From NCBI GenBank assembly GCA_946811185.2, contig OX328105.1:46438845-46502844 (forward strand): a DNA stretch of 64,000 nt, in the 5' to 3' direction. Every line of letters starts with the position of its first letter. Positions within the stretch are counted from its first letter, which is position 1. This document shows, piece by piece, positions 10,401 to 17,468 of this stretch. The stretch comes from Hippopus hippopus (taxonomy: Eukaryota > Mollusca > Bivalvia > Cardiida > Cardiidae). The position numbers and the translations under genes are program-made. A model generated the notes under the pieces. That model was not told where the DNA came from. It did not search any database and saw nothing but the letters and a program-made list of their open reading frames with translations.

Positions 10401-13400
10401 AACAGGAAAATAGCCAACACATGTTTTTGTTTTTTTTTGATTGGTGTTTCATGCTGTTTTCCACATTGTTTACATATCACACTTGCAATTGTACCTATCT
10501 ATGCATCCCTTCACTCTGCTATACATCAGTATGTTGAAAACGATTTTCAAAGTCAGTGGCCGCTTTCCCATATAAACATTATTATAAAAACGATCAGCAA
10601 AGAGAATGAAATAAATCCTGTCACAAAAACTATCATATCAAATCTTTGAAAAGAACTAAACCAAACTGAGACTTGAACTCTCCATTTCTTCATTAATCCT
10701 TTACAAACAATAAAATTTTAGACTTATTCAAAATAATTTGATTCAAAAATTGAAATTTGATTTTGGAAAGGGTAGAAAATATTGCAGGAAAAGGAAAAAA
10801 TGCTGGTCACCATCATTTTCTCCTTTTCCCACAAGGTTTTCAAAAGCATTTTCACTGTAGGTCATTGAAACTCAGAACTGTATGGTAAAGGATAAAGTAG
10901 AGTAGTAGTGTAAATTAGAAACTGAGCTACAGGGCTGGGCCAAACAGACGATACAATAAACATTTACGAGACCGGTAATACAACTTATTAGATTACCTTG
11001 ATGGCATCACGACGTTTCTGCTCCGCTGCTGTATGGGCCTCTCTACGGCGGTCCTTGTAAGTCATGGTAGCTCTACTGCTGTCACTGTCTTCATCATCTA
11101 TCATGTAAAATATGTTTGTCATATTATCCACTTGGTTTACTGGCTGTATGATGTTTAACGCTGTTTTAAAAACTATATCAACTAAAATGCAATGGCTAGT
11201 GCACCTATCCATGCATTCATAGAATTTCTTTATTCTTCCTAAGCCACTGGCTGCTTTCCTGCATAACAATCGCTGAAACATTGCGAAAGGGGTGAATCCT
11301 TTCGCAAAGACTATTATGAATCCTTGCAAAGAAATTGGCCGAGCAGGGATTCAAACCAGCTGTCCCTATTCTCATGTCCTGTACCCTACCAACAAAGCTA
11401 CCAAGGCTCTGCAAATATCTACATGAATAACATATGAACCCATTTCTGTACAAACATTACTCCTTACCGGGTTTCTAGAGTCATATCTATTCAATTAACT
11501 CTTTATCAAACGACAAAATTTTAGACTGGTCCAAATTGAAAGCATTTGCAGACGACAAAATTAGTGTGACTCAAAAATTTAAATTTGTTCTGGAAGGCTA
11601 GAAAACATTGTGGGAAAAGGAGAAAATGCTGGTTAACAGCATTTTCTCCTTTTCCCATGATGTTTTCAAATAGTTTTTATTTCAGGGTCGTGAAAACCAG
11701 GGATTGTTTGGGAAATGGTTAACTCTTTACCACACAATCCCAACTTTCAATGACCCTGAGAAAGAGGCCCATTGAAAACATTGTGGGAAAAGGAGAAAAT
11801 GCTGTTAACCAGCATTTTCTCCTTTTCTCACAATATTTTCTACCCTATCAAAGTCAGAAATCATCATATTACCAAGATTTAATTTGTTGTCTGCAGATGC
11901 TTTGAATTTGGTCCAGTCCAAAAATTTGTCATTTGGTAAAGAGTTAAATGCAGAAATTTATCTTTGAATTGGTAGAAAATATTGTGGAAAAAGGAGAAAA
12001 TGCTGGTTACCAGCATTTTCTTATTTTCCCACATTATTTTCAAAAACCTTTTTCCTCAGGATCATTAAAACTTTGGATTGTGCGGTAAAGGGTTAAGGCA
12101 GATGTATTTGTCATTTAGTAAAGGGTTGAATAGCATTATCTAAGCACAAACAATCATAGAGTACTGAAGCATCCCCACATCAAATAACCCTTTACAAAGC
12201 AACCTTGAAAAACAACTTTGAAGAAGAAGGCTGTTTAAAACACTGTGGGAAAAGGAGAAAATACTGGTAACCAGCATTTTCTCCTTTTTTACTCTAGGGT
12301 TTTTATAACTCTTTCCAAGACAATTTTCACTAGTCACAATGAATATGTTGTCTGCAAATAATTTGGACAAGTCCAAAATTTTATCATATGGTAAGGAGAT
12401 TAACATATTATGGCATAGTAAACTATTATTTTATAAACTGTCAGCTTCCTTTTATAGACACAGTTTAGTTCTGATTGAATACATAACTATTATATGTGTG
12501 TACCCTTATCAGGCATCTAGAGTGGACTGTTAACTATTTCAAGAAACTATCACTCATTGTGGGCAGTTTTCTGTCATGCTACTTTTTTCTGCATGTTGTT
12601 TTTCAAAATATTGGGGTGCCGGTATACATAAACAGAAATACGATATATGGTAAAGTGGTTAATGAACTTACATACAACCTCATTATCACAAAACAAATGC
12701 TGGGTGTGATGTACATGTATTACTAATCCAGTTAGGAGCAAGGACTTTGTTCTTTTAGAATGCTCTACAGTGTTCCCACTAGCTTTTTATTTCAAGGGTA
12801 CAATTACCCCCTGAGCTGTACATCTTTGGGTAAGATTTCATATTTGAGGGTATGACAATAATGGTTCTCAACTAAAGGTAAAGCAATCCATATTGATGAG
12901 TTGCAGCCAAAAGTCTGTTATAACAAGATATTTGTGGAAATTTACAGCTTAAAGTCATAAAAAAGCTGAAAAGACAGTCTGAAGAGACTTTGATCGGACA
13001 ATGTCAAAAGGAACATTTTGTTGTGTCATGGGTTTCCGCATTTTTTGGACTGATCAATTTTTCATGTCTGTTAATTTATGGATAAATATTCAAGCATGAT
13101 TTGACCAAAAGTTGTTAATAAGGGTAACAAGTAACTTCAAAACCTGTCATTTTATACAAGATAAGCAGATAATGCTTTTTTTAAACATTTTTTCTTACGT
13201 GAAGTCTCACTTGTAACCAGAATTTGTAACGTGAATTTCAATTCTGTAACGTGATTTACGCAGTAATTTGCGTGAGTGGGAACACTGCTATACTAGGGTA
13301 ACTAGAATAGAAAATTACCAGTGTTATGTGCTGATGATGCCGATGAGCCAGGTATGGAATTTGTGCTGCCTCCATCCCGACCAAACATGAAAGTATTGCC

Positions 13401-14468
13401 TGCTGTAGGGCTCGCATTTATAGTCTTCAGCTCATGATCCAGCTCTGAAATTAAACAGCAACCATCTTATTACCATTTCTTATCATATTATTGTTTTACT
13501 TTCATCTCGTTATTTAAATCAAGTTATCACATTTTGGCCTTTATCCTAAAAACTGTGTAAGCCCCATATAGTGAGCACATTTGAACATACTACAGAATAA
13601 TGAGCAAAAGCTTGCAGCAGGCAATTGCTCCTTTGTCCACATTTTCTATAAAAAACTTTATCCTTTCTTCAACACATGTGTACTTAGCCCTCATCGTTAC
13701 TTACACTAATAGGAACTAAGCCTTACAAAAGCTTACTTTTTCATTACAGTAAACCTCAAATTATCCAGAGCTTCATCTCCAAGCTTTCAAGTTCTCTAGC
13801 AAGGCATGATGGATCTACCTTAAAGGTGGGTATTTAGATTTTTCACATCTCACCAAATTGAAAAAATATATATATCACTGAAATTTATATGAAAAAACAA
13901 TACAAATCATCAATAATTGAGAATCATAAAATTTAAAAAAAAATTTTTTTTTGATGGTGTTCCCTTAAAAGGCTACGCAGCCTCTTAAGGTTATTTTTAG
14001 ATTTTGCGCCAGAAATCAAAAAAGCATTGTGGGAATGTCAAGTGACTGGCACATGACTAATGACGCTTAAATTCCGTAACATAACAAACATGAAATTATT
14101 TTCCATAATGTCTTCTTCGAACGCTATGTTTGAAGCTTCGTCTGTGTATTTCCAGTATGTAAATGAGCGAGTTGCTCATTTAAAAATAGACCGTGTTTCC
14201 CGTCGGTGTCGACCTGGGCTGTAGTAAATCTCTAATTTCTCTTGTTGTCAGATGGGTTTCGGATACTGGGGTTTTATGAACGAAAATTAAAAGGCTTTGG
14301 GAGTATAAGGATGATTTTTTTGGATTTTTGTAAAATTTTAGTCCCAAAATCTGAAGGGCCACCTTTAAATATTGTTAAACCATTTAAGTAAAGTGGACAT
14401 GCTACCAAAGTAAGATTCTATTTTTGTTTTACATCCTTGTTTTACTTACCATATGACTTGCCATCCAT
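4356..14468 (-). CDS. MLX: MLX orthologue, Max-like bHLH-leucine zipper transcription factor (8 coding exons, spliced)
   Basis: Joined minus-strand exons: 14468-14450, 13444-13319, 11097-10997, 9537-9441, 7970-7871, 6881-6797, 5798-5682, 4418-4356. All have GT/AG borders and matching phases, giving 708 nt (235 aa plus stop), close to the commonly cited vertebrate MLX isoform of about 244 aa. The protein has a Ser/Gly-rich N-terminus, an acidic DDEDSD patch (residues 49-54), a basic region (about 63-82) with the E-box contact triad H70/E74/R78, helix-loop-helix (about 80-122), a zipper (about 123-150), and a C-terminal dimerisation/cytoplasmic-localisation domain (about 149-235). In known animals MLX dimerises with Mondo/ChREBP, MNT and MXD proteins and binds CACGTG E-boxes in carbohydrate response elements. 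The start at 14468 is the first Met seen; an upstream coding exon is possible because the micro-exon begins with a split codon. Family identity is very secure; the N-terminus is not. Confidence 0.93.
4877..4945. repeat. Tandem palindromic triplet repeat
   Basis: Three consecutive units of about 23 bp of the form TATAATTCACYGGTGAATGT. Each centre is a perfect or near-perfect palindrome (TTCACCGGTGAA). It lies in the last MLX intron. Confidence 0.75.
5440..5640. mobile_element. TTAA-type MITE (M1 family)
   Basis: Starts TTTTTGCCAAACAACAAAAT and carries GTGGGAAAAGGAGAAAATGC with its complement. The right end abuts the 3' part of MLX intron 7, about 40 bp from the penultimate coding exon. Confidence 0.7.
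5682..5798 (-). CDS. MLX: MLX exon, C-terminal dimerisation domain
   Basis: 117 nt (39 codons), acceptor TTTCCCCACAG and donor GTGATT. It encodes FKQIMDSLFQSFNATISVAN then FAELSACVFSWLEECCKPQ, nearly identical in pattern to the most conserved C-terminal block of MLX. The same reading runs on past the donor without a stop, so an ORF caller merges exon and intron here. Confidence 0.96.
5845..5925. repeat. Family-C hairpin core
   Basis: Near-perfect inverted repeat AGTGTAGATAAAGACCAAGA ... TCTTTATCTACACT around an AAGGCGT loop, just inside the intron upstream of MLX exon 5682-5798. A similar hairpin lies at 6685-6737. Confidence 0.7.
6685..6737. repeat. Family-C hairpin core
   Basis: AGATCCAAGATCAGACTGCA then ATTCTGTATAGTCTGATCTTGATCT, forming a hairpin of about 22 bp per arm in an MLX intron. 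Confidence 0.65.
6797..6881 (-). CDS. MLX: MLX exon, end of zipper and start of C-terminal domain
   Basis: 85 nt, acceptor GTTATAG and donor GTAGGT. It encodes NYEHIVKTHQNQPVHGQ then NQVSDAAKFQV, matching the NYEQIVKAHQDNPHEGEDQVSD region of MLX. The TTAA MITE at 6898-7125 ends only about 17 bp from this acceptor, so the distal part of the polypyrimidine tract and any branch point are MITE sequence. Confidence 0.95.
6898..7125. mobile_element. TTAA-type MITE (M1 family)
   Basis: Both ends are well kept: TTAACCCTTTACCAAATGG and GGTAAAGGGTTAA. The central palindrome has an expanded T-run. It begins about 17 bp upstream of the MLX acceptor at 6882. Confidence 0.85.
7270..7400 (+). repeat. tRNA-derived SINE relic
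   Basis: GTGGCTCTACAGTAAATGG resembles a decayed A box and CAGTTCAAACCC a B box with tRNA-like spacing. The body is unlike the main SINE family of the window. Confidence 0.45.
7444..7603 (+). CDS. Possible antisense exon, coiled-coil-like ORF of unknown identity
   Basis: On the plus strand a GACTTTTTTGCAG acceptor-like site is followed by an open frame whose Met at 7448 starts a 51-residue ORF ending in TAG at 7603. The peptide is strongly charged, MTEILLKWHDRLKKREQ and onward, with hydrophobic spacing suggestive of a coiled coil, and is richer in Lys/Gln/Glu than neighbouring chance ORFs. It lies antisense in an MLX intron. It could be a gene fragment, retro-copied piece or chance. I do not recognise the protein. 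Confidence 0.25.
7871..7970 (-). CDS. MLX: MLX exon encoding helix 2 and leucine zipper
   Basis: 100 nt, acceptor TTTTTCAG and donor GTATGT. It encodes (S)IDYIQFLVQQKKKQEDELD then SLRKEVMALKIMK(A). Heptad-spaced hydrophobic residues fit the zipper that follows helix 2, corresponding to TIDYIQFLHKEKKKQEEE of the vertebrate protein. Confidence 0.95.
8040..8285. mobile_element. MITE family B, copy 3
   Basis: Begins GACAAAAGGAGGTTTATTGC and ends AAACCCCCTTTTCACAAAGA, with ATGATGTATTATACTAAGCA and a GTGTAGACTGTGCAGGCTGA hairpin block inside. Confidence 0.7.
8402..8785 (+). mobile_element. Helitron-like tandem-repeat element, left part only
   Basis: The left end ACAAGTGGGCAATGATGGCC matches the ACAAGAGGGCCATGATGGCC start of larger copies, then GCTCACATGAGCC. 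Two to three degenerate units with CAAGACAAATATTTTGACCA and GTGGCCTCTAGATTGTACAC follow. No right-end hairpin is present; a MITE follows at about 8800. Confidence 0.6.
8800..9015. mobile_element. Degenerate TTAA-type MITE (M1 family)
   Basis: CAATAACCCTGAGAAAGC, GTGGGAAATGGAGAAAATAC and TTGCTTGGTAAAGAGTTGA mark the family; the palindrome is damaged. A further very decayed copy may lie at about 9080-9427 beside the MLX donor at 9440. Confidence 0.6.
9441..9537 (-). CDS. MLX: MLX exon encoding helix-loop-helix core
   Basis: 97 nt, acceptor TATACAG and donor GTAAGT. It encodes KGYDELQTIVPTCQQ then TDTIGSAKLSKATVLQR, ending with one base of a Ser codon. This is the helix 1, loop and start of helix 2 of the MLX bHLH domain. 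A degenerate TTAA-MITE end (GGTAAAG) lies about 12 bp downstream of the donor. Confidence 0.95.
9645..9885. mobile_element. MITE family B, copy 4
   Basis: Terminal inverted repeat GCCATACTCTGGGAGAAGAG / CCCTCTTCACAGAGCATGGC. The inside shares ATGCATCTCCGTGATGCACT and ATGGATCCATAAAATCCA with the other copies. Confidence 0.75.
10160..10293. repeat. Long hairpin (fold-back sequence)
   Basis: Arms TCAATAAACCACATTTTGAG...TTATGAGGTGCAATGAATAA and its near complement meet at a GGGCTATCGCCC core. Total palindrome about 130 bp. No coding capacity. Confidence 0.75.
10410..10680 (-). repeat. Diverged tRNA-derived SINE (reverse)
   Basis: In reverse orientation it keeps the GTACCTATCTATGCATCCC body motif and the AATAAATCCTGTCACAAAAA segment, with a decayed B box (GACTTGAACTCTCC) near 10670. 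Confidence 0.55.
10693..10896. mobile_element. TTAA-type MITE (M1 family)
   Basis: TTAATCCTTTACAAACAATA at the left, ATGGTAAAGGATAAA at the right and a GAAAAGGAAAAAATGCTGGT palindrome. About 100 bp from the MLX bHLH exon donor. Confidence 0.75.
10997..11097 (-). CDS. MLX: MLX exon encoding acidic patch and basic DNA-binding region
   Basis: 101 nt, acceptor ATGATAG and donor GTAATC. It encodes DEDSDSSRATMTYKD followed by RRREAHTAAEQKRRDAIK. The spacing HxxxExxxR (H70, E74, R78) is the class-B bHLH triad that reads CACGTG. This exon identifies the gene as MLX rather than MAX or MXD, because the YKDRRRxAHTxAEQKRRDAIK block is MLX-specific. Confidence 0.95.
11130..11402 (-). repeat. tRNA-derived SINE (reverse)
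   Basis: Reverse orientation: tail near ATGTTTAACGCTGTTTT, body GTGCACCTATCCATGCATTC, then GGCCGAGCAGGGATTCAAACC (B box complement) and an A-box remnant near 11390. Lies in the MLX intron upstream of the bHLH exon. Confidence 0.75.
11495..11722. mobile_element. TTAA-type MITE (M1 family), first of a chain
   Basis: TTAACTCTTTATCAAACGAC to GGGAAATGGTTAA. Its right TTAA is also the left TTAA of the next copy. Confidence 0.85.
11719..11946. mobile_element. TTAA-type MITE (M1 family), second of a chain
   Basis: TTAACTCTTTACCACACAAT to TTTGGTAAAGAGTTAA, with the complete palindrome. Perfect-looking TTAA at both borders. Confidence 0.88.
11943..12096. mobile_element. TTAA-type MITE (M1 family), third of a chain, 5'-truncated
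   Basis: Begins inside the left arm, carries GTGGAAAAAGGAGAAAATGC and its partner, and ends GTGCGGTAAAGGGTTAA. Confidence 0.75.
12184..12403. mobile_element. TTAA-type MITE (M1 family)
   Basis: AATAACCCTTTACAAAGCAA to CATATGGTAAGGAGATTAA; palindrome GTGGGAAAAGGAGAAAATAC present. Confidence 0.78.
12768..13287. mobile_element. hAT-like non-autonomous TIR element
   Basis: Ends CAGTGTTCCCACT / AGTGGGAACACTG (13-bp perfect TIR). Internal sequence (GATCGGACAATGTCAAAAGG, TGTGTCATGGGTTTCC, AAACCTGTCATTTTATAC) is shared with 15313-16496, so the two are one family. No long ORF. It ends 31 bp from the MLX donor at 13318. Confidence 0.75.
13319..13444 (-). CDS. MLX: MLX exon encoding Ser/Gly-rich N-terminal linker
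   Basis: 126 nt, acceptor TTTCAG and donor GTAATT. It encodes residues 8-48 (LDHELKTINASP...SSAHNT) and leaves one base of the following Asp codon. The ending HNT followed by DDEDSD from the next exon parallels the SVPNT-DDEDSD junction of vertebrate MLX, recalled from family knowledge. The hAT-like element ending at 13287 stops about 30 bp past the donor. Confidence 0.88.
13820..14368. mobile_element. TTAA-flanked TIR element, distinct family
   Basis: Flanked by TTAA on both sides (13820-13823 and 14365-14368). TIRs begin AGGTGG, with partial agreement through ...YAGATTTT. About 540 bp, no credible ORF. TTAA duplication suggests a piggyBac-type transposase. It ends about 80 bp from the MLX micro-exon. 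Confidence 0.65.
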
Positions 14469-14472
14469 TCCC
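14450..14472 (-). CDS. MLX: MLX micro-exon (23 nt) with candidate start Met
   Basis: A tiny exon bounded by TTTTCAG at its 5' side and GTAAGT at its 3' side. It reads G|GGA ATG GAT GGC AAG TCA TAT G, ending one base into a Glu codon that the next exon completes with AG. The ATG at 14468-14466 could initiate a 235-residue protein. The first base completes a codon from an upstream exon, so if that exon is coding the real start lies further upstream. Confidence 0.7.
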
Positions 14473-15312
14473 CTGAAAACATAAAGATAATTTTGATTAA
14501 TATGGTATCATTTATTTACCATCACAATTGAGGCTACACTAATTAGGATTTCTTTATTTGAATTGATCTATGAAGAAAATTGTACTCTCATCAATACAAG
14601 CAATATTAGAAGCTTCAAAGAACACCAAAAAGGCACACACAAACATCATCTTTTTATTTGAAGAATTAAAACATTTTGAGCTGAAAATAAGCTTCCCTAC
14701 ATTACTATGTGTAATATGTTTTTGAAGATCTTTTCACTTAAGACCCCCAATACTGAGAAAGACAAAGATTTCTTAATGGATAGAAAGATTTAGAAGTAGA
14801 GTCAGTTTCATGCAATCTGAAATCTTTTCATGATTTACTGAGAGCAGATGCCTGAATGTGAAGTTCACTTTCTTATTTTTTATCAGGTCTGTTTTTTTTC
14901 TGACAAATTAAACTTACCCTTTGACATGTATAACTTATTCTCTGGTAAGTGAACTCTGAAAATTATACGTCCAGGTAGTTTAAAGGTCATGTCTGACACA
15001 TAATTGAAAAGTGAAACTCTGATCAATACAACCTTTGAAATTTAAACTTAATATTCATATTGTCCACATGAAAGAGATATCGTTTTGAGCACTCTATGCG
15101 TATTTGGTAAGAAAATGAATGAGTCTTGCAAGATAATGCCATTAGAACAGATTATGGTGCCTGTTACGAAGACAAATCATTAAATTACCCAGAATGAGAA
15201 TTACAAATTAGAAATAAAAGCCTAAATATACTTATTAGACAGTATAGACATACTACATCGCAATGAAACTTGCTTCTGTTTGCAAAGATAGCTGCATTTG
15301 ATTTTATGTCAT

Positions 15313-16496
15313 CAGGGTTCTCACTAGGTCCAGAATCCCAAGAGTCATTGACTCTTGGGCTCAAATTTTCAAGAGTCAACATGAAATTTCCAAGAGTCAA
15401 ATAGAAATGTCCAAGGGTCAAAATTATCACGAAGAGATAAGGGTGAAATAATGAAAACTTTCCATTTATGGTCTTTGTTTATGGATAGGAATTAGATAAG
15501 AAAATACCCTATCTTATGCAGAGACTTGTTCGAATGAAGTGGACAAAAGAATTTTAAATTGCAGCCCTAGCATGCAATATTTCATCTTGATGAATAAATG
15601 GACACAAACAACTTTTTGAACTGTTTACCAAACAACGAAAACTTTTGACTAGATCATAATTATTTTAGACATTTGCAGACGACAATTCAAATGTGGCTGG
15701 AATGACTTGGTTTGTCTTTCTTAGCCTAGAACATTGTGGAAAAGGGAGAAAATAAAGGTCACATCCATTTCAGTGTTATTTCTTAAGATTTTAGTCTTCT
15801 TTTCTAGTCCAATTACTTTTTCTTTCACACTTGTTTCAGCGCTAATAATTTAAGACAAGAAGGCCTAACCTCCATCTTTTCCCCCCCATCTAATCTATAG
15901 GTTATTGTTTATTTTCATCTTAAAAAGTTTTTCCTAATTTTTAAACAGGGATTTTAGCTTTCACTTATTGTTTCATAAAGAAATAAGTATAAATTCACTG
16001 TTTAAATTTGTCACCAAAGATGAAAAGATAGTTTGAAGTGCCTCTGATCGGACGATGTCAAACTGATTTCTGTTGTGTCATGGGTTTTCACGTTTTTTTT
16101 TCTATCAATCTTTTTTTCAAATCAGTTAATTTTTTTACAAGTATTACTGCATGATTTGACATAAATTTGTTAATTAGGGTAGCAGTTAACTTGAAAACCT
16201 GTCATTTTACACTAGATAATTGGATTGACACCTTTATCATGTTTTCAAAAATGACTCGCCACCTTGGTTACGTGTGATAAACAGAGCTGCGTGCGTCTGT
16301 ACACAGTCGATACTGATCATGTTTATTATAGTCTACATTCCTGCCGGATGCATGCGACATAATTTACATGACCCTTTGGCTGGTAATCTCATGCTTCAGA
16401 TTGACGCTTAGGGAGGTATTTTTTTAGCATCAAAAACGGGTCATTTCGGATTTCCAAGCGTCAAAACCCGGAGTCCCGGGTCAAAGGAGAACCCTG
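15313..16496. mobile_element. hAT-like element with 5-bp target duplication
   Basis: Starts CAGGGTTCTC, ends GAGAACCCTG, flanked by GTCAT on both sides (15308-15312, 16497-16501). The left end holds repeated subterminal CCAAGAGTCA motifs and the right end CCAAGCGTCA. A degenerate TTAA MITE is nested at about 15628-15770. No transposase frame seen. Confidence 0.75.
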
Positions 16497-16715
16497 GTCA
16501 TGTATGTTGCCATTGATATTTGTTTATTTTTTGGGGTGGGTAGGGCATTTTTGTGTTGTTGCTGGTAATCGAAGTGTTGCATTCCTTGTGTTTCTTTATA
16601 TATAGGGAAGTATTTTTTTCATATTTAACCATATATTTTCATTACAGAATGTCAAATTCCTGTGAATAGACCAAATGATTCTCCTTTACCATACATAAGA
16701 TTACTTGTAACTTAC

Positions 16716-16739
16716 ATGTCAAGGAATCCATAATGAAAT
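16716..16739 (-). CDS. Possible upstream MLX micro-exon (24 nt)
   Basis: Minus-strand TTATTCAG, then 24 nt, then a strong GTAAGT donor. In the frame required by the next micro-exon it reads (x)FHYGFLDM and joins to GMDGKSYE without a stop. The pyrimidine tract is poor and a TTAA MITE starts about 10 bp upstream of the acceptor. Phase match plus consensus donor support it, but chance is quite possible at this length. In another frame it contains ATGGATTCC, which would not join in frame. Confidence 0.3.
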
Positions 16740-16749
16740 CTGAATAAAG

Positions 16750-16966
16750 CCTTTACCACACAATGCCTACTTTTAACAGCTTTGAGAAAGAAGCCTTTTG
16801 AAAACATTGTTTAGAAAATGCTGGTAAATGGCATTTCCTCCTTTTTCCACATTGTTTTCTACTCTATCGAAGAAAAATTGCATCTTTTGATCCTCAGTAA
16901 CATTGTCAGCTGCAAATACTTCAAATTTCGGACGGGTCTTAATTTTGTCATATAGTAAAGGGCTAA
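16750..16966. mobile_element. TTAA-type MITE (M1 family)
   Basis: CCTTTACCACACAATGCC to ATATAGTAAAGGGCTAA; palindrome partly deleted. Starts about 10 bp from the candidate micro-exon acceptor at 16740. Confidence 0.7.
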
Positions 16967-17019
16967 GTCTATCTTTCCTGTAAAATTTCATCCGGATACA
17001 TGTCACTTCCGAGAATATA

Positions 17020-17468
17020 TCAAACTACAGTAGTAACGGCATTTCCAGAGAAATGGATCAAAACAGCAACACCTACTGATTAGAAAACCCGTAAAATACG
17101 TTTTTACCACTAACAAACTTGATCTCTTCAACGAGAAAAGACAGACACAGACAGGATTAATATTAAAAGCTGGATGACTTGAGTAAACAAATGATTAAAT
17201 TGGATTCTCCGTCGACTTTAGCCAAAAGTTTTGGATATCAACCATGCATTAGAGGACTTGTTTCCAATGTTAGCTAAAGCTAGGCAAGGAAAAAACGTTT
17301 TGCAGAAGTATAAAAGCTATGAAACGAACAGAGACGTACTTGGAAATTGATGACAGATCACTATTTCAGAGACTTCAGGCTTAAACCCTAACTTTATTTT
17401 CTCAAAATGGCCGAGTATTACGATGATTGCCGAACGCTGACGGAATGAATCCGAGGACGTCCGCCCTC
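17020..17468 (-). promoter_or_regulatory. Possible MLX 5' region
   Basis: Upstream (minus sense) of the first recognised MLX exons the composition rises in CpG (CGTCCTCGGATTCATTCCG, GTCGACGGAGAATCC). It is free of obvious repeats until the fold-back element at 17469. No TATA box or start site can be fixed, so this is a position-based suggestion. Confidence 0.25.

Noticed and set aside
11217..11453. 78-codon minus-strand ORF upstream of the MLX bHLH exon
   Set aside because: It is the translation of a reverse-oriented SINE.
17407..17448. Plus-strand ATGGCCGAG... start codon candidate
   Set aside because: Just 13 codons before a stop, no donor in between; more likely part of the MLX 5' region on the other strand.
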